A DNA stretch of 64,000 bases from Anderseniella sp963700735 (GTDB lineage: Bacteria; Pseudomonadota; Alphaproteobacteria; Rhizobiales; Aestuariivirgaceae): positions 124,001 through 188,000 of the forward strand of contig CAVOYR010000003.1 of NCBI GenBank assembly GCA_963700735.1. Direction: 5' to 3'. The translations under genes were made by a program, and so were the position numbers. Shown here piece after piece: positions 62,724 to 64,000 of the stretch. The stretch's first letter is position 1; every line of letters begins with the position of its first letter. Under the pieces are notes generated by a model. It did no database searches. It was not told the DNA's origin and saw only the letters and a list, made by a program, of their open reading frames with translations.

Positions 62724-62840
62724 GGACGGACCCCACCAAGACTGTGTTCCCCCAAACACCCACTCTCAGTCTGTCATGGGCGCCGCCCATTAATCAAGAT
62801 TCTGCGACCCTGCGTGCACTCGGGACAGACATCGGACCGC

Positions 62841-63113
62841 CTAGGGGGCTCGCTTGGGATTGCGGGCGCCTCTCAGGAGCCGTCTGGCATCCTGGCGCTG
62901 CTTTGGGGTGGTGCCCTTGAGCTCCAGTACGAGTCTGGCCTCGGCGCTGGCGACCTCACCGTCCCCCTCTTCGAGTGCGAGCTCGCCCGCATGGATGTGG
63001 GCTTGCGTGTACCGGTATCGAATTTCCTCAAACTCCGGCGTCTCGCGTAGGACGCTGTCTTCGGGGAGTTCATCCGCGATCGAATGCGCGAGGTCGAGTC
63101 GCCCGCCGGCCAT
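62841..63113 (-). CDS. Helical-repeat (TPR-like) protein fragment (foreign segment)
   Basis: A 90-residue frame with alternating helices (LDLAHSIADEL, FEEIRYRYTQAHIHAGELALEEGD, ASAEARLVLELKG, KQRQDARRLLRGAR), like the end of a TPR protein. The frame stays open about 25 residues upstream of the first Met, and the FHA gene lies just upstream on the same strand. It may be the C-terminus of that protein separated by frameshifts. No domain call is certain. Confidence 0.45.
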   Translation of the reverse strand: MAGGRLDLAHSIADELPEDSVLRETPEFEEIRYRYTQAHIHAGELALEEGDGEVASAEARLVLELKGTTPKQRQDARRLLRGARNPKRAP

Positions 63114-63215
63114 GGCCTGTCGCGCACGAGCCGAAGTGGCCTTCCCATTCTCGCGGCTCGTCGACTGCTGGGCTGTCTTCCTGTTCAGTGGGATCGTGAT
63201 CGCTGTCCGGCTCGC

Positions 63216-64000
63216 CTAGGAGTCCGCCCTCGGAAGGCAACGCGGCGCGTCGGATCGGCTCGGGGTCAGCACTACCGGGTCGGCGAGCGCATCAGCCGCA
63301 CCCTCTCCCCCGAAGAGAGCCCCGGGGGTTCCGCGCATCGTCGTGAGCACAGCGCCGGCCGCCGCAAGGACCAACAGGCCGATCGACCCCGATCGCGAAC
63401 AGTGGCTTTCGCGCCCAGCTCGAGGAGCTCTTCTCGGGCTCCGCATCTGGCAACGCCTCCAAACTGCGGGCGCCTTGCGGCGGCACGAATCGAAACCGGA
63501 CCTCACCGAGCTCGAGAACGTCTCCCGATTCGAGAATGGCGCGGGATGCCTTGACACCATTGACGCGCATCCCGTTGACGCTTTCGAGATCGAAAACCGT
63601 GACCTTGCCGTTGGTGACCTGAACCTCTGCGTGTTCGTGGGAGATCGATTTGTGGTTGATCCAAATGTCGAGACGCTCATCGCGACCGATGCGAAGAGCT
63701 GGTTTGGACAAGGTGAACTCCGCCCCCACGGCCGGCTCGCTCAGGACGACCAATCGCGGCGGTGGCTGGCTCTTGGGCTTCGGCGAAGGAATCGTATTGG
63801 CGGTTGCGATGACGTCGGGCTGAAAGGCCAAGCCATAGTCGCCGATGACGATCGCATCTCCCGCCGTAAGCTCCGCCCTCGAATCGATCCGTTCTCCGTT
63901 GAGGGTGACGCCGTTGTAGGAGCCGAGATCCTCGACAACGTAAGAGCCGTTGCGCTTCAGGATTCGCGCATGACTCCGCGACACGTTCCGCTCGGTGAGG
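63216..64000 (-). CDS. FHA-domain protein with a frameshift, 5' end outside the window (foreign segment)
   Basis: From the window edge the frame reads LTERNVSRSHARI, then DLGSYNGVTLNGERI, part of a first FHA domain (the phosphothreonine-binding S-x-x-H and N-G). A Pro/Ser linker and a complete second FHA domain follow (RIGRDERLDIWI, ISHEHAEVQV, SVNGMRVNG). After WARKPLFAIG the frame breaks near 63,390; the adjacent frame encodes a membrane segment GSIGLLVLAAAGAVLTTM and ends at 63216. FHA-plus-membrane-plus-TPR proteins are common in Myxococcota. Confidence 0.7.

Overview
The window reads as a high-GC alphaproteobacterial chromosome segment, most likely Hyphomicrobiales/Rhizobiales. This rests on gene content: an aapJQMP general amino-acid transporter, a PleC/DivJ-like histidine kinase, a DUF1289 protein, CreA, and many ATGA/TGATG-coupled operons. 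No rRNA, tRNA or CRISPR array was seen. The last ~1.5 kb (from about 62,525) does not look like the same genome: it carries an OmpA-type outer-membrane-protein start, a helical-repeat protein and an FHA protein of deltaproteobacterial/Myxococcota style, joined inside a livH gene. I read this as an assembly chimera.

Layout. 1-11.6 kb: housekeeping genes (Mrp/ApbC ATPase, IclR regulator, DedA membrane protein, lipoprotein hydrolase, uracil-DNA-glycosylase-like protein, GST, sensor kinase, CobT-like protein, phosphohexomutase, ureohydrolase) and a VapC toxin whose Phd-type antitoxin is frameshifted. 11.7-24.5 kb: aapJQMP, metC, creA, a quinone reductase, a polyamine ABC transporter and dps. 24.5-27.8 kb: an insertion-sequence island with an IS1111-group element (candidate bridge RNA), an IS5-type element with an amber codon, and truncated neighbours. 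27.9-32.7 kb: GntR regulator, monomeric isocitrate dehydrogenase, a phosphoribosyltransferase and a TIM-barrel protein.

32.8-42.4 kb: a LysR gene followed by an apparent pyrimidine-salvage/catabolism operon. It holds a PotD-type ABC transporter, a polysaccharide-deacetylase-fold hydrolase, a yeast-Fcy1-like cytosine deaminase, a URC1-like GTP-cyclohydrolase-II paralogue, a URC4-like DUF1688 protein and uracil phosphoribosyltransferase. Together these match the core of the URC uracil-degradation route known from yeasts. 42.4-44.1 kb is AT-richer and nearly gene-free apart from a GFA-family protein.

44.1-62.5 kb: one very long minus-strand operon. It contains a branched-chain-type ABC transporter (LivH truncated, LivM, LivG and a LivF fused to a Tm-1-like domain), a PEP-hydrolase-like TIM barrel, a giant flotillin with 44-residue tandem repeats, two SRPBCC proteins, a xanthine-dehydrogenase-type molybdenum hydroxylase whose large subunit is split into two genes, its MoxR/VWA maturation pair, an amidohydrolase, an AHL-lactonase-like protein and an SMP-30/isochorismatase fusion. 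It looks like an undescribed uptake-plus-oxidative-hydrolytic catabolic system.

Several genes carry single-base frameshifts (Phd antitoxin, aapP, aapM, flotillin C-terminus, FHA protein), so base-level sequence errors should be kept in mind when judging pseudogenes.
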